Shown here: positions 1 through 10,623 of the stretch, piece after piece | Numbering within the stretch: the first letter of the stretch is position 1 | How the letters are laid out: the number at the start of each line of letters is the position of its first letter | Source: Clostridia bacterium | GTDB lineage: Bacteria; Bacillota; DTU086 | Length of the DNA: 44,044 nucleotides | Direction: 5' to 3' | NCBI GenBank assembly: GCA_012523575.1 | Contig: JAAYIF010000016.1 | Coordinates: forward strand, 1 to 44,044 | The notes under the pieces: generated by a model | The model's input: the letters and a program-made list of their open reading frames with translations, nothing else | Databases searched by the model: none | What the model was told of the DNA's origin: nothing | Made by a program: the position numbers and the translations under genes

Positions 1-1476
1 AGCGGAGATGTAGGCGGTGGGAGAATGGCGGAGCTCGCTGCTGCCAATGCTCTGATGGGGGCAAGGGGAAATTCCGGTGTAATTCTGTCCCAGTTTTTTA
101 GGGGTATTGCCCGGGGCCTTTCAAGGAAGGAAAGGGCCAGTCTTTTAGAACTTGCAAAAGCCTTTCAGTACGGTGTGGTAATGGCCTATCGGGCTGTAAG
201 CAAGCCCGTTGAAGGTACCATACTTACCGTTGCCAGAGAGATGGCCCGGGGGGCGCGAAAGGCATCTAGGGAGGGGCATTCCCTGACGGAACTGCTGGAA
301 GCCATTGTGGAAAGCGGGAAGAAAGCCCTGGAAAGAACGACGGATCAGCTTCCGGCTTTGAAGGAAGCGGGGGTTGTGGATGCCGGCGGATATGGGTTTT
401 TGGTAATTATGGAGGGCTGCCTGAAGGCATTAAAAGGAGAGATTGCCCCAAAGAGGTTTAGGGAAAATGAAATAGTAGCGGTGGATAAAGAGGGACAGGT
501 TTTTGCCCCGGATTATCTTACTTTTAATTATTGCACTGAATTCCTTATTAAAGGAAAGGGAATTCCCATTGCTAAAATAAAGAAGGAGCTTCAGGGGTTA
601 GGGGATTCCCTTATGGTAGTGGGGGAGCATGATCTGTTAAAGGTGCATATTCATACCAATCATCCGGGGGAGGTTTTAGAGCTCTGTTTGAAAAGGGGTT
701 CCTTACACCATATAAAAATCGACAACATGGTAGACCAGCATCGGAGTGCCTTTGAATATCATGGGGAAGAAATACAGAAAGCGGAGAGTGGATATGAAAA
801 TGAAAGAAGTCAGCATAAAGAAGGCATTAGAACCCATGTAATAGCTGTATGCAATGGTGAAGGATTGGAGGAGATTTTCAACAGTCTGGGCTGTGTTGTA
901 ATCAACGGAGGCCCTACGATGAACCCCCAGGTAAGGGATTTTGTGGAAGCCATGAGGGGACTTGAGGGAGATGTTATAATCCTTCCTAACGACAAAAACA
1001 TAAGGCTTGCGGCGGAGCAGGCTATTCAGCTGGTGGACAAGCGGGCTGAGGTGCTGCCCACCGAGGATATCCCCCAGGGAATTACCGCGGCTACCGCTTA
1101 TAAAAGTTCGGATTTCCTGGAAAAAAATATTGAGATTATGAAAGTTCGGTACCAAGAGATTAAATCGGGGGGTGTCACCTACGCGGTTAGGGATACTTCA
1201 CTTTTTGGAAAGGAAATCCGTAAAAATGACATCATAGGACTTGTAGGCGGTCAGATAGCTGCCTGCGGAACTGCACCCCTTGAGGTGCTGGAAAGCATTT
1301 TGGAAAAAATGATAGAAGAAGACGATGAAATCATTACCGTTTTCTGTGGAGAAACAGTGGGGGAAGAGGCTGTGGTTAAAATAGAAGAATTTCTTGAAGA
1401 AAAATATGCCGATAAAGAAGTGGAAGTACTGTACGGCGGTCAGCCTTTGTACTATTACCTGGTGGCTGTGGAGTAG
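1..1476 (+). CDS. fakA: FakA-like fatty acid kinase / DhaL-DegV-type protein (5' partial)
   Basis: The reading frame is open to the first base of the window, so the gene starts upstream; the first in-frame ATG at 25 is internal. About 491 codons remain, and the family is usually about 550 residues, so roughly 60 N-terminal residues are missing. The visible part begins in the DhaL (DAK2) nucleotide-binding domain, with GGGRM followed by ARGNSGVILSQ. A middle domain follows, then a C-terminal DegV-like domain with an ITAATAYKSS stretch. In Firmicutes such proteins (YloV/FakA) phosphorylate fatty acids presented by a DegV/FakB partner, feeding host or recycled fatty acids into phospholipid. The partner gene and the usual upstream asp23-like gene are not in view. 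The next gene, uvrB, starts about 90 bases downstream. Family call is firm; the fatty acid kinase role is inferred from family. Confidence 0.85.
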   Translation, partial: SGDVGGGRMAELAAANALMGARGNSGVILSQFFRGIARGLSRKERASLLELAKAFQYGVVMAYRAVSKPVEGTILTVAREMARGARKASREGHSLTELLEAIVESGKKALERTTDQLPALKEAGVVDAGGYGFLVIMEGCLKALKGEIAPKRFRENEIVAVDKEGQVFAPDYLTFNYCTEFLIKGKGIPIAKIKKELQGLGDSLMVVGEHDLLKVHIHTNHPGEVLELCLKRGSLHHIKIDNMVDQHRSAFEYHGEEIQKAESGYENERSQHKEGIRTHVIAVCNGEGLEEIFNSLGCVVINGGPTMNPQVRDFVEAMRGLEGDVIILPNDKNIRLAAEQAIQLVDKRAEVLPTEDIPQGITAATAYKSSDFLEKNIEIMKVRYQEIKSGGVTYAVRDTSLFGKEIRKNDIIGLVGGQIAACGTAPLEVLESILEKMIEEDDEIITVFCGETVGEEAVVKIEEFLEEKYADKEVEVLYGGQPLYYYLVAVE

Positions 1477-1564
1477 AGTAGGGATTTGGTGATAATATCT
1501 TTATCTGCAGGTGTGAAAACTAAATCCGGTTTGGAGGTTTTGGGAAAAAAGAAGGTGATATAAA

Positions 1565-3544
1565 GTGGATAGGTTTGTTCTCCATGCTGATTTTAAACCC
1601 ACAGGGGATCAGCCCCAGGCCATTGAAGAGTTGGTGGAAAGCTTAAATGCCGGCAACAAGCATCAGACCTTGCTGGGGGTAACGGGTTCGGGGAAAACCT
1701 TTACCATGGCAAATATTATAGAAAGGATCAACCGTCCTGCTCTGGTCATTGCTCACAATAAAACTCTGGCTGCACAGCTGTGCAGTGAATTTAAGGAGTT
1801 TTTTCCCAAAAATGCAGTGGAGTATTTTGTGAGTTATTATGATTATTATCAGCCCGAGGCTTACGTTCCCCAGACGGATACCTATATTGAAAAGGATTCC
1901 TCCATCAATGATCAGATTGATAAGCTGAGACACTCGGCCACTGCTTCCCTCCTGGAGCGAAGGGATGTTATCATAGTGGCCAGCGTTTCCTGCATCTACG
2001 GCCTCGGTTCTCCCCAGGAGTATTCCCGATTGGTGTTATCCCTTAGGGAGGGTCGGGAATATGGCAGGGATTATATCTTAAAAAGGCTAGTGGATATTCA
2101 GTATGTACGAAATGATGTGGATTTTAAGCGGGGTACTTTCAGGGTGAGGGGAGACATAATTGAAATTTACCCCGCATCATATACGGAACAGGCTGTGAGG
2201 ATTGAGCTTTTCGGCGATGAAGTGGAGCGGATTCTGGAAATTGACACCCTAACGGGGGAAGTTTTGGGCAGAAGAAAACACATTTCCATTGTCCCCGCAA
2301 GCCACTATGTGGCAGAGGAAGAAAAAATGAAGCGGGCCTTGGAAAGCATTGAAAAGGAACTGGAGGAAAGGCTTAAGGAATTAAGGGAACAGGGAAAGCT
2401 TCTGGAAGCCCAGCGGTTGGAGCAGAGAACAAGATACGATATGGAAATGATGCGAGAAGTGGGCTTCTGTCAAGGAATAGAAAATTATTCCCGCCATATT
2501 GACGGAAGAAAGCCCGGTCAGCCTCCCTATACTCTCCTGGACTATTTCCCCGAGGATTTTGTGGTGTTTATTGATGAATCCCATGTGACAGTACCCCAGC
2601 TGGGGGGAATGTATGAAGGGGACAGATCCCGGAAAGAGACTCTTGTGGAGTACGGCTTTCGCCTTCCTTCAGCTTTGGATAACAGGCCCCTTAAATTTGA
2701 GGAATTTGATAAAAAGGTTAAGCAGGTGGTATATGTATCCGCCACTCCCGGGGATTATGAGCTTAAGAAGAGTTCTGTGATTGTGGAACAGGTTGTGCGT
2801 CCTACGGGTTTACTGGATCCTAAAGTTGAAGTTCGACCCGTTGAAGGTCAGATGGACGACCTGCTGAAGGAAATAAGAATAAGGGAGAAAAAGAATCAGA
2901 GGGTCCTTGTAACTACCCTTACCAAAAGGATGGCGGAGGACTTAACGGATTATTTGCGGGAGATGGGAGTTAGGGTTCGGTACATGCATTCGGATATTGA
3001 TACCATTGAGCGTATGGAAATTGTGAGGGATTTGCGCTTAGGAAAGTTTGACGTTTTGGTGGGAATTAACCTTTTAAGGGAAGGCCTTGATCTGCCCGAG
3101 GTGAGTCTGGTGGCCATACTGGATGCGGATAAGGAAGGTTTCCTCCGATCGGAAAGATCCCTTATTCAGACCATGGGTAGAGCTGCCAGAAACGTAGAGG
3201 GAATGGTTATAATGTATGCAGACAGAATGACCCAGGCCATGAGAAGGGCCATAGATGAGACAAACCGTCGTCGGAAAAAGCAGATGGAGTACAACAAAAA
3301 ACACAATATCACCCCTGCTACAATACAAAAAGCTGTAAGAGATGTTATTGAAGCAACCTATGCTGCAGAGGACGGTCCCACCTATGTTGTCAAAGAAAAG
3401 GTAGAGAGAATGTCGAAGAAAGAAGTTAAAAAACTCATTAAGAGACTGGAAGATGAAATGAAGGAGGCAGCAAGAAAGCTGGAATTTGAAAAGGCAGCGG
3501 AGATACGGGACATGATAATTGAGCTGCGCAAGGAGGTCAGCTGA
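1565..3544 (+). CDS. uvrB: UvrABC excinuclease subunit B
   Basis: UvrB is the helicase-like damage-verification subunit of bacterial nucleotide excision repair. It is loaded by UvrA and then recruits UvrC for incision. The 659-residue product has the usual length. Visible motifs are Walker A GVTGSGKT (residues 39-46), the conserved stretch [15 protein letters not shown] that leads into the beta-hairpin, a DESH Walker B box, helicase motifs ending in QTMGRAARN, and a C-terminal UVR domain ([12 protein letters not shown]) that contacts UvrC. The GTG start at 1565 follows an AAGGTGAT Shine-Dalgarno at the right distance. The stop lies 6 bases before uvrA, which points to one operon uvrB-uvrA-uvrC. 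No LexA/SOS box was recognised in the 88-base upstream gap. Confidence 0.98.
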   Translation: MDRFVLHADFKPTGDQPQAIEELVESLNAGNKHQTLLGVTGSGKTFTMANIIERINRPALVIAHNKTLAAQLCSEFKEFFPKNAVEYFVSYYDYYQPEAYVPQTDTYIEKDSSINDQIDKLRHSATASLLERRDVIIVASVSCIYGLGSPQEYSRLVLSLREGREYGRDYILKRLVDIQYVRNDVDFKRGTFRVRGDIIEIYPASYTEQAVRIELFGDEVERILEIDTLTGEVLGRRKHISIVPASHYVAEEEKMKRALESIEKELEERLKELREQGKLLEAQRLEQRTRYDMEMMREVGFCQGIENYSRHIDGRKPGQPPYTLLDYFPEDFVVFIDESHVTVPQLGGMYEGDRSRKETLVEYGFRLPSALDNRPLKFEEFDKKVKQVVYVSATPGDYELKKSSVIVEQVVRPTGLLDPKVEVRPVEGQMDDLLKEIRIREKKNQRVLVTTLTKRMAEDLTDYLREMGVRVRYMHSDIDTIERMEIVRDLRLGKFDVLVGINLLREGLDLPEVSLVAILDADKEGFLRSERSLIQTMGRAARNVEGMVIMYADRMTQAMRRAIDETNRRRKKQMEYNKKHNITPATIQKAVRDVIEATYAAEDGPTYVVKEKVERMSKKEVKKLIKRLEDEMKEAARKLEFEKAAEIRDMIIELRKEVS

Positions 3545-3550
3545 TTTTAA

Positions 3551-6403
3551 ATGGCGGAAAAAAACATAATCATAAAGGGAGCCCGGGAACACAACTTAAA
3601 AAACATAGATGTGGTAATCCCAAGGGATAAGCTTGTGGTAATTACGGGCTTGAGCGGTTCAGGCAAGTCAACCCTTGCCTTTGATACCATATATGCTGAA
3701 GGTCAGCGTCGTTATGTGGAATCCCTTTCTGCATATGCCAGGCAGTTTCTGGGACAGATGGATAAGCCCGATGTGGATTACATTGAGGGCTTAAGCCCGG
3801 CCATTTCCATTGATCAGAAGAACAGCAACCGTAACCCCCGCTCCACGGTGGGAACCATTACGGAAATTTACGATTATCTGCGCCTTTTGTTTGCCCGAAT
3901 AGGAAAACCCCACTGTCCCAAGTGTTTTAAGCCCATTGCAAAACAGACCGTTACCCAAATGGTGGACCAGCTCCTGGAGCTGCCTGAGGGTACTAAGATA
4001 CAGATTTTGGCCCCTGTAGTTAGGGGTAGAAAAGGAGAGCATCAGAATATTTTAAACACTCTGAGAAAGGAAGGATTCGTAAGGGTAAGGATCAACGGGG
4101 AAATTTATTATCTCGATGAAGATATCAAAATCGATAAAAATAAGAAGCACAGCATTGAAGTGGTGGTGGATAGGCTTGTTATTAAAGAGGGGATTTCCGG
4201 ACGCCTCGCGGATTCCATAGAAACGGCATTAAAAATGGGCCAGGGGATAATGGTTGCGGAAGTAATGGGCAGGGGAGATTTGGTTTTCAGCGAGAACTTT
4301 GCCTGCGTTGACTGCGGAACAAACATTGAAGAAATTACTCCCCGTACTTTTTCCTTTAATAGCCCCTATGGCGCCTGCCCTGAATGCAGTGGCCTTGGAA
4401 GTAAAACCGCAGTGGATCCCCATTATGTTATTCCCGATAAGAATAAATCCATCAATCAGGGTGCCATAGTGCCCTGGAGTAAGGGACCCAGCAGATATTA
4501 CCACAATCTCCTCAAGGAACTTTCGGAGATTTACGGATTTAGCCTGGATGTGGCTTTTGGGGATCTAGATCCCTCGCATCAAAAAATCATTCTCTATGGA
4601 ACCGATGATAAATTACCCGCGCTTAATTTCCGGGGTTACTATAATCGCACTTTTGAAGGGGTTATTCCCAATTTAGAACGGCGGTACCGGGAAACCTCAT
4701 CTTTATATGTAAAAAGCGAAATAGAAAAATATATGAGCACCAAGCCCTGCAGCCTATGCGGGGGCACCAGGCTGAAGAAAGAGAGCCTTTCCGTTTTGGT
4801 GGGAGGAAAAAATATATATGAAGTGACTCTTATGCCTGTGCAGGAAACCAGGAAATTCTTTGATGAGCTGGACTTAAGCCAGAGGGAAAGACAAATTGCA
4901 GGGCAGATTTTAAAGGAAATTCGCCAGCGCCTGGATTTCCTTGTCAGGGTGGGGCTGGGTTATTTAGCCCTTAATCGTCCTGCCTCAACCCTTTCGGGGG
5001 GAGAAAGCCAGAGGATTAGACTGGCTACCCAAATTGGTTCGGGTTTGGTGGGCGTTTTGTATATTTTAGACGAGCCCAGTATTGGGCTTCATCCCCGGGA
5101 TAACTCTAAACTCATTGATACATTAAAGGATCTAAGGGATCTTGGAAATACCCTTATAGTGGTGGAACATGATACGGAGACCATGCTGGCTGCGGATTAC
5201 ATAATTGATATAGGTCCTGGTGCCGGAGCCCATGGGGGAAGGGTGGTTGCCCAGGGGACTGCGGAAGATATAATGAACAACCCTGAATCCATTACAGGTC
5301 AGTACCTTTCCGGGAAAAAGAAGATACCCGTTCCTTCCGTAAGGCGAAAGGGAAACGGGAAAAAAATTATTATCAAGGGTGCACGGGAGCATAATCTTAA
5401 AAATATTGACGTGGAAATTCCCCTGGGGGTCTTTACCTGTGTTACTGGGGTTTCAGGTTCCGGAAAAAGCACCCTCATATATGAGATACTTTATAAAAAA
5501 CTGGCGTCGGAAATTTACGGTTCCAAGGTAGAGCCCGGGGAACATGATGCGATTTACGGAATGGAGCACCTGGACAAAGTTGTGGATATTGATCAGTCCC
5601 CTATAGGCAGAACCCCGAGGTCAAACCCTGCCACTTACACCGGTGTATTTGATTATATAAGGGAGCTTTATTCCATGACCCCGGAAGCCAAAATGAGGGG
5701 ATACAAGCCCGGACGGTTCAGTTTTAATGTTAAGGGAGGACGATGCGAGGTTTGCCGCGGGGATGGGGTTTTAAAAATCGAGATGCATTTTCTTCCCGAT
5801 GTTTATGTTCCCTGTGAAGAATGTAAGGGCAAAAGATACAACAGGGAAACCCTTGAAATAAGGTATAAAGGTAAAAATATAGCTGACATCCTGGAAATGA
5901 CCGTGGATGAAGCGGTGGAGTTTTTCAAAAACATTCCCCGCATATACAACAAACTAAAAACCATGCAGGATGTAGGGCTTGGTTATATCAGGCTTGGACA
6001 GCCTGCCACCCAGCTTTCCGGTGGGGAGGCCCAGAGGGTTAAACTGTCCACCGAGCTCAGCAGGCGTGGCAGCGGAAGGACCATATATATTCTGGATGAG
6101 CCCACAACGGGTCTTCACAGCGATGATATCCGCAAACTTCTTAAGGTTCTGGACCGCCTTGTGGACAACGGCAGTACTGTGGTGGTTATTGAGCACAACC
6201 TGGATGTTATAAAAACTGCCGATTATATTATTGATCTGGGCCCTGAGGGAGGAGATCAAGGGGGCTTTGTTGTTGCTGTGGGAACTCCGGAAGAGGTTGC
6301 CGGGGTTGAAGAGTCCTACACAGGGCGTTTCCTGCGCCGAGTTTTGGAGCGTGATGCCGATGTCGGTAAATCTGAAGGAAAAACTGCAGCGGGTGCCGGA
6401 TAA
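3551..6403 (+). CDS. uvrA: UvrABC excinuclease subunit A
   Basis: UvrA is the dimeric ABC-type ATPase that finds distorted DNA and loads UvrB. The 950-residue product is full length. It has two ABC modules: Walker [10 protein letters not shown] near residue 34 and GVSGSGKST in the second half, with signature motifs LSGGESQRI and LSGGEAQRV. Paired-cysteine zinc modules typical of UvrA are all present: CPKC, CVDCG/CPECSG, CSLCGG and [16 protein letters not shown]. The ATG at 3551 follows the uvrB stop by 6 bases; the Shine-Dalgarno AAGGAGG lies in the last codons of uvrB. The 3' end overlaps the start of uvrC, suggesting translational coupling. Confidence 0.98.
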   Translation: MAEKNIIIKGAREHNLKNIDVVIPRDKLVVITGLSGSGKSTLAFDTIYAEGQRRYVESLSAYARQFLGQMDKPDVDYIEGLSPAISIDQKNSNRNPRSTVGTITEIYDYLRLLFARIGKPHCPKCFKPIAKQTVTQMVDQLLELPEGTKIQILAPVVRGRKGEHQNILNTLRKEGFVRVRINGEIYYLDEDIKIDKNKKHSIEVVVDRLVIKEGISGRLADSIETALKMGQGIMVAEVMGRGDLVFSENFACVDCGTNIEEITPRTFSFNSPYGACPECSGLGSKTAVDPHYVIPDKNKSINQGAIVPWSKGPSRYYHNLLKELSEIYGFSLDVAFGDLDPSHQKIILYGTDDKLPALNFRGYYNRTFEGVIPNLERRYRETSSLYVKSEIEKYMSTKPCSLCGGTRLKKESLSVLVGGKNIYEVTLMPVQETRKFFDELDLSQRERQIAGQILKEIRQRLDFLVRVGLGYLALNRPASTLSGGESQRIRLATQIGSGLVGVLYILDEPSIGLHPRDNSKLIDTLKDLRDLGNTLIVVEHDTETMLAADYIIDIGPGAGAHGGRVVAQGTAEDIMNNPESITGQYLSGKKKIPVPSVRRKGNGKKIIIKGAREHNLKNIDVEIPLGVFTCVTGVSGSGKSTLIYEILYKKLASEIYGSKVEPGEHDAIYGMEHLDKVVDIDQSPIGRTPRSNPATYTGVFDYIRELYSMTPEAKMRGYKPGRFSFNVKGGRCEVCRGDGVLKIEMHFLPDVYVPCEECKGKRYNRETLEIRYKGKNIADILEMTVDEAVEFFKNIPRIYNKLKTMQDVGLGYIRLGQPATQLSGGEAQRVKLSTELSRRGSGRTIYILDEPTTGLHSDDIRKLLKVLDRLVDNGSTVVVIEHNLDVIKTADYIIDLGPEGGDQGGFVVAVGTPEEVAGVEESYTGRFLRRVLERDADVGKSEGKTAAGAG

Positions 6404-8213
6404 GCCGGGAGTGTATTTGTTTTACGATTCCTTCGGAGAAGTTATATACGTGGGTAAGGCTTCATCCTTAAGGAATCGGGTTAGATCCTATTTTCGTTCT
6501 TCCCACAACCACAGCCCCAAAGTCCTTTCCATGGTAAAATCCATTGAAGACTTGGAATATATCGTTACGGACAATGAAGTGGAAGCGCTGATTCTGGAAT
6601 TCAACCTGATTAAGGAGCACCGTCCCAGGTACAATGTAATGTTCCGGGACGACAAATCCTACCCCTATCTGAAAATAACCCTTAGTGAAGAATGGCCGGG
6701 AATAGAGATTACCCGAAATGTGGTGCGGGACGGTTCCCGCTACTTTGGTCCTTACACCAGCGCCGGAGCCCTTCATGAGACGCTGCGGCTGTTAAGACGA
6801 CTTTTTCCCCTTAGGACCTGTAGGGGATCATCCTATAAAAATAGGGAAAGACCCTGCCTCAATGCCCATATAAAAAGGTGCCTGGCGCCGTGCAGCGGTA
6901 AAGTGGACGGGGAAAAGTACAGGGAAATGATCAATGAGCTGATTCTTTTTCTCGAAGGAAAGCAGGAAAACCTCATCAGCCGCCTTAAGGAAAAGATGAT
7001 TAAGGCGTCGGAGAATTTGGAATTTGAGAAAGCTGCGGAAATAAGGGACCAGATCCGCTCCATTAAAGCGGTTTTGGAAAAGCAGAAAATAGTATCTCCC
7101 GGCGGAGAGGATCAGGATGTCATAGCCATGGCTAAGGGTAAAGATGAAACCTGTGTGCAGGTGTTTTTTGTTCGGGAAGGAAAGCTCATCGGCCGGGAAC
7201 ATTTTTTCCTTGACGGTACCGAGGGCATGCCCGAAAAAGAAATAATGTCCGTGTTCCTTAAACAGTATTACAGCAGAGCTACGGAAATTCCCCAAACAGT
7301 ACTTTTATCCCACAACACCGAGGATAAAGAAGTTATAGAAAAATGGTTGAAGGAAAAAAGGAGCAAAAAGGTTACTCTAAAGGTTCCCCTTAGGGGTTCT
7401 AAAAAAGAACTTGTGGAAATGGTTGCCCAAAATGCCCTTATGGAATTGAAGGAGCATGAACGGGAGCAGAGCAAAAAGATTGCCGAAACGGAAGAGGCTT
7501 TGCTCCAACTTAAGGAATATCTTGACCTAAATCAGCTTCCCTTAAGAATAGAAGGGTACGACATATCAAATATCTCCGGCACAAACAACGTGGGCGTCAT
7601 GGTTGTATTTGAGAACGGCGTGCCCCAAAAAAGGCATTACCGGAGATTTAAGATCAATTCCACGTCGGGTCCCGATGACTACCAATCCATGCGGGAGCTT
7701 ATTTATAGAAGGTTTAAGAGGGTGGATAGTGCGGGAGAAAGCGGCACTGAAACGGCTGGGGAAGGGGACAAGGGCTTTTCCTCCCTTCCCGATCTGATAT
7801 TGATAGACGGGGGCAAGGGGCAGCTTAACGCCGCGCGGGAGGTTATGCGCAGCCTTGGGGTTGAAGATATCCCCACCTTTGCCCTAGCAGAAAAAAAGGA
7901 GGAGCTTTTTAAAGAGGGCAGGAAGGATCCTTATATTTTGCCCCGAAATTCCCAGGCTTTATTTCTGCTCCAGCGGATTAGGGACGAGGCTCACAGGTTT
8001 GCTGTAACCTATCACCGCCGCTTAAGGAGCAAACAGATGAGAAAATCTGTTTTAGACGAGATTCCGGGTATCGGGCCCAAACGCAAAAAAGCCCTCCTAA
8101 GAAAATATGGTTCAGTGGAGGGAATTAAAAAAGCTTCCGTTGAAGAACTGACTCAATTGGAGGGTATGAATAGAAGTGTTGCGAAAAAACTCCTGGAGTA
8201 TTTGGGGAGATAA
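6360..8213 (+). CDS. uvrC: UvrABC excinuclease subunit C
   Basis: UvrC makes both incisions in nucleotide excision repair. Domain order is normal: N-terminal GIY-YIG nuclease ([20 protein letters not shown]), cysteine cluster region, UVR motif ([13 protein letters not shown]), RNase H-like nuclease with the IEGYDISN and [14 protein letters not shown] blocks, and a C-terminal helix-hairpin-helix ([13 protein letters not shown]). The open frame extends upstream to 6231 inside uvrA, but family alignment places the start at [19 protein letters not shown] (6360), or at the ATG 6354. A GGAG at 6346-6349 is 10 bases before 6360 and 4 before 6354. Either start overlaps uvrA by about 45 bases. About 617 residues, the expected size. 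Confidence 0.96.
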   Translation: MSVNLKEKLQRVPDKPGVYLFYDSFGEVIYVGKASSLRNRVRSYFRSSHNHSPKVLSMVKSIEDLEYIVTDNEVEALILEFNLIKEHRPRYNVMFRDDKSYPYLKITLSEEWPGIEITRNVVRDGSRYFGPYTSAGALHETLRLLRRLFPLRTCRGSSYKNRERPCLNAHIKRCLAPCSGKVDGEKYREMINELILFLEGKQENLISRLKEKMIKASENLEFEKAAEIRDQIRSIKAVLEKQKIVSPGGEDQDVIAMAKGKDETCVQVFFVREGKLIGREHFFLDGTEGMPEKEIMSVFLKQYYSRATEIPQTVLLSHNTEDKEVIEKWLKEKRSKKVTLKVPLRGSKKELVEMVAQNALMELKEHEREQSKKIAETEEALLQLKEYLDLNQLPLRIEGYDISNISGTNNVGVMVVFENGVPQKRHYRRFKINSTSGPDDYQSMRELIYRRFKRVDSAGESGTETAGEGDKGFSSLPDLILIDGGKGQLNAAREVMRSLGVEDIPTFALAEKKEELFKEGRKDPYILPRNSQALFLLQRIRDEAHRFAVTYHRRLRSKQMRKSVLDEIPGIGPKRKKALLRKYGSVEGIKKASVEELTQLEGMNRSVAKKLLEYLGR

Positions 8214-8228
8214 AAGGGGGGAATAAAG

Positions 8229-9065
8229 GTGCCCGGTGTTAAAATTACCACTTTGGTGGATGACTGCTGTTTTACAGGGGGTCTGCTTGGGGAACACGGA
8301 CTTTCGGTATTGGTGGAAAATGAGTATGGTGCGGTACTTTTTGATACAGGACAGGGGATGGCATTGGAGCACAATGCTAAAACAATGGGGATTGACCCTT
8401 CGGGGATAAATGCTGTTGCTATAAGCCACGGACACAACGACCACACCGGGGGATTGATGAGAGTTTTGGAAATGATGGGCAAAGGGGCCCTTCCCGTTTA
8501 TGCCCACAGGGGGATATTCCGTCCTAGGCAGAAGCTGGGAAAAGAAGGTAGCTTTATGGATACGGGTATACCTTTTGCCCAGGGTGAACTGGAAAAAGAG
8601 GGAGCTGTTTTTAATTTTAATGATGGTCCCACGGAAATTATTACGGGAATAATGCTTACGGGCCCCATTGAAAGGCAGTTTAAAGAAACCTCAACCAAGT
8701 CCCATTTCATTGATAGGAACGGGGAATTGCTTGAGGATCCCTTCGAAGACGATCAGGCCTTGGTGGTGGAAACCGACAAGGGGATTGTAATTATTTTCGG
8801 CTGCGCCCATGCCGGTGTAATTAATACCATGAACCATGTGGCAAAAATCACAGGGGAAAAAAGATTTTATGCCCTTCTTGGGGGCATCCACCTGCTTAAG
8901 GCAGACAGGAAGCAGCTTGAAAATACTTTAAGGGAAATAGAGAGGCGGGATGTTAATATCATAGCTTTTTCCCACTGTACAGGTTTTCATTCCTGCGCTT
9001 TCTTTGCTGAACATTTTAGGGGCAAATACTGCCAGAACGACGTGGGTTTCTCCATAGAATTTTAG
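8229..9065 (+). CDS. MBL-fold metallohydrolase (dihydropteroate/RFAP-synthase-like group)
   Basis: A 278-residue single-domain metallo-beta-lactamase-fold protein. The metal-binding HxHxDH motif is intact in SHGHNDHTGG (about residues 59-68), and later histidines (FGCAHAG, HLL, FSHCTG) fit the remaining ligands. The opening ITTLVDD and the pattern LLGEHGLSVLVE resemble the group annotated as 7,8-dihydropterin-6-methyl-4-(beta-D-ribofuranosyl)-aminobenzene-5'-phosphate synthase. That label is often over-assigned, so the substrate is unknown here. A GTG start at 8229 follows a GGGGG-rich ribosome site, 15 bases after uvrC, so it probably ends the uvr operon; a clear terminator follows at 9082. 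Confidence 0.85.
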   Translation: MPGVKITTLVDDCCFTGGLLGEHGLSVLVENEYGAVLFDTGQGMALEHNAKTMGIDPSGINAVAISHGHNDHTGGLMRVLEMMGKGALPVYAHRGIFRPRQKLGKEGSFMDTGIPFAQGELEKEGAVFNFNDGPTEIITGIMLTGPIERQFKETSTKSHFIDRNGELLEDPFEDDQALVVETDKGIVIIFGCAHAGVINTMNHVAKITGEKRFYALLGGIHLLKADRKQLENTLREIERRDVNIIAFSHCTGFHSCAFFAEHFRGKYCQNDVGFSIEF

Positions 9066-9081
9066 ATTAAATAAATGTAGT

Positions 9082-9107
9082 CCGGCTGTATTAAGCCGGC
9101 TTTTTTT
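9082..9107 (+). terminator. Intrinsic terminator of the uvrBAC-MBL operon
   Basis: CCGGCT (9082-9087) and AGCCGG (9094-9099) form a GC-rich stem with a 6-base loop, followed by a run of seven T residues. It lies 17 bases after the MBL gene stop. Confidence 0.85.
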
Positions 9108-9152
9108 ATATAAAAAATTGATAAAAATTCTAACATAAATTATATTTTATAC

Positions 9153-9206
9153 TTGACATATGTTCATAATATTAATAGTATTAATATTGAACATATGCTC
9201 ATAATA
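9153..9206 (+). promoter_or_regulatory. Promoter with paired palindromic operators ahead of the DUF5320 gene
   Basis: The -35 box TTGACA (9153-9158) and the -10 box TAGTAT (9176-9181) are 17 bases apart. A TGAnCATATGnTCA-type palindrome overlaps the -35 (9153-9166, TTGACATATGTTCA) and a second lies just after the -10 (9188-9201, TGAACATATGCTCA). They are embedded in 16-base direct repeats differing at one position (9156-9171 and 9191-9206, 35 bases apart). Between them ATATTAATA (9169-9177) and TATTAATAT (9179-9187) form a perfect palindrome around the -10. The shape resembles ArsR/SmtB-type operators, which is inference; no regulator gene lies nearby. Confidence 0.75.
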
Positions 9207-9226
9207 AAATTGGGAGGTGAAATTAC

Positions 9227-9586
9227 ATGCCCCGTGGAGACAGAACCGGTCCCTATGGATTTGGCCCAATGACCGGCAGAGGAGCAGGTTATTGTGCAGG
9301 ATACAATATTCCAGGATTTGCAAATCCCCTGCCTGTAAAGCGTTTTGCAGGAAGGGGAGGCAGAGGACACCGCAACTGGTATTACGCTACGGGCCTTGCC
9401 GGCTGGCAGAGAGCGCCTATGGGCCTTCCGACATGGGGAGGGTTTGTTAGCCCTAGCCCTTCATCCTTTGAAATTTCTAAAGAGAAAGAACTGGAAATGT
9501 TGAAGAAACAGGCGGAATATTTTGAAGAGTGTCTTGGGGATATTAAAAAACGCATTAAGGAACTCAAAGAAGAAAAGGAAGATTAA
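9227..9586 (+). CDS. DUF5320 family small protein
   Basis: A 119-residue protein opening MPRGDRTGPYGFGPMTGRGAGYC, the glycine-rich signature of DUF5320. Proteins of this type occur in anaerobes, often near NifX/NifB-like or Mrp/ParA-type Fe-S genes; none is adjacent here. The middle is rich in Gly, Arg and aromatic residues, with a single cysteine (GYCAGYN). The last 45 residues form a predicted coiled coil (EISKEKELEMLKKQ, then a DIKKRIKELKEEKED end). The ATG follows a strong GGGAGGTGA ribosome site. It is a single-gene transcript between its own promoter (9153) and terminator (9628). The heavily patterned promoter suggests tight control by a DNA-binding repressor. Function unknown. Confidence 0.8.
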   Translation: MPRGDRTGPYGFGPMTGRGAGYCAGYNIPGFANPLPVKRFAGRGGRGHRNWYYATGLAGWQRAPMGLPTWGGFVSPSPSSFEISKEKELEMLKKQAEYFEECLGDIKKRIKELKEEKED

Positions 9587-9627
9587 GATTACTTAAATTT
9601 CAACCTGCTTTACGCTCAGCCAAATTT

Positions 9628-9660
9628 AAGGGCACAGGTGTTTTAGCCTGTGCCCTTTGT
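9628..9660 (+). terminator. Terminator between convergent DUF5320 and HPP genes
   Basis: AAGGGCACAGG (9628-9638) pairs perfectly with CCTGTGCCCTT (9647-9657) around an 8-base loop, followed by a short T-rich tail. The minus-strand copy is followed by an A/T mix, so it may also serve the HPP gene. Confidence 0.8.
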
Positions 9661-9661
9661 T

Positions 9662-10234
9662 TTATATCCAGTATTTGGGATAGCTTCTTCTTGGGGAAAT
9701 ATTATTAGTAATAAGGCCGACGAAAATTAAGATTAGTGCCCCAACGGCTACCGGTGTAAAAATGAACTGGGGAGACTGCTGGGTCCATACTGCGACCATT
9801 CCTGTGGCTCCGGCCGGTGGGTGAGTGGTTTTTGTTACCAGCATTGCAGCGATGCTTAAAGAACACCCCAAAGCGGTGGACCACCAGGTTAATCCGAAAA
9901 GGGAATAAATTAATACTCCTATGGCAGCGGATAAAACGTGTCCGAAAAAAACATTTCTGGGTTGAGCCAAGGGTACATCCGGTACACCATAAATAAGTAC
10001 CGCTGAGGCGCCGAAGGAAGCAACCATCAGGGGAACGTCATACGTAAGGGTAAGATAAGCAACGGTACTGATTCCTAAAAAAGCACCGAGCCAGGATATG
10101 AATAAATCAAAACTATGAATACCGGGGAGAGGATGTTCTCTGGGCTTACTCTTCATTTTTGCAAAGTATTCCCGCCAGCTGAATTTATAAATTTTTTCAG
10201 CTGTTTCCACAGTAGTTTGGGTGTTTTTATTCAT
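9662..10234 (-). CDS. HPP family integral membrane protein
   Basis: About 190 residues from the ATG at 10234, chosen because GGAGGGGGG precedes it at good spacing; the open frame continues upstream to 10336 without a ribosome site. After a charged N-terminus there are four or more hydrophobic segments. The family hallmarks are HPLPG, ASFGASAVLIYGVPDVPLAQPRNVFFGH and the motif THPPAGAT, the His-Pro-Pro that names the family. In cyanobacteria a member has been linked to nitrite transport across a membrane; the substrate here is unknown. It is transcribed alone, convergent with the DUF5320 gene. Upstream lies repeat copy A. Confidence 0.88.
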   Translation of the reverse strand: MNKNTQTTVETAEKIYKFSWREYFAKMKSKPREHPLPGIHSFDLFISWLGAFLGISTVAYLTLTYDVPLMVASFGASAVLIYGVPDVPLAQPRNVFFGHVLSAAIGVLIYSLFGLTWWSTALGCSLSIAAMLVTKTTHPPAGATGMVAVWTQQSPQFIFTPVAVGALILIFVGLITNNISPRRSYPKYWI

Positions 10235-10342
10235 CAACTTTACCCCCCTCCATAAAATTTTAAATTTATAATTAAAAATATTAGTTCTTATTCTATACTG
10301 GATCCTAATTTCCTTTTTAAAAAAATAGATCCCCACAACAGA

Positions 10343-10590
10343 GGCTGTAGGGATGCCAGACTTTTGATATAGCTGCTTAATAAACTTCTTCCAGGCTTCT
10401 GCTGTAGTTTGCGAAAGGACTTAACGAACGTCGATTAAAACCGGGAATGCGAGCAGAAGATGAGCGCCAGCCATTCTCTCGCATGGACGCCGAATTGGGG
10501 CGGCCCTTGCTCATAATCCTGCGCTTAGAGATGTCCGGCGTGAGTTCGCAAGTTAAGAAAACCACAGCAGAGACCCTTGGGCAACGATTT
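10343..10590 (+). repeat. Dispersed structured repeat, copy A
   Basis: First copy of a repeat family also at 21154, 22221 and 37081, with a fragment at 25302. Shared blocks include TTTGCG-A-GACTTAACGAACG, a CGATTAAAACCGGG stretch, GAGCGCCAGCC-TTCTCTCGCA, GGACGCCGAATT and GATGTCCGGCGTGAGTTC. The ends are imperfect inverted repeats (left TTCTGCTGTAGTTT, right AACCACAGCAGAG). It fills the gap between the HPP gene and the P-loop NTPase gene. This copy alone sits between two 20-base near-identical direct repeats (10335-10354 and 10597-10616, 18 of 20 matching). Edges are approximate. Confidence 0.8.
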
Positions 10591-10623
10591 GTTTCTACAA
10601 CAAAGGCTGTAAGGATTTATATT

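Noticed and set aside
703..1155. Long antisense frames under fakA, uvrB, uvrA, uvrC and others
   Set aside because: They mirror conserved genes, have no ribosome sites and no recognisable motifs.
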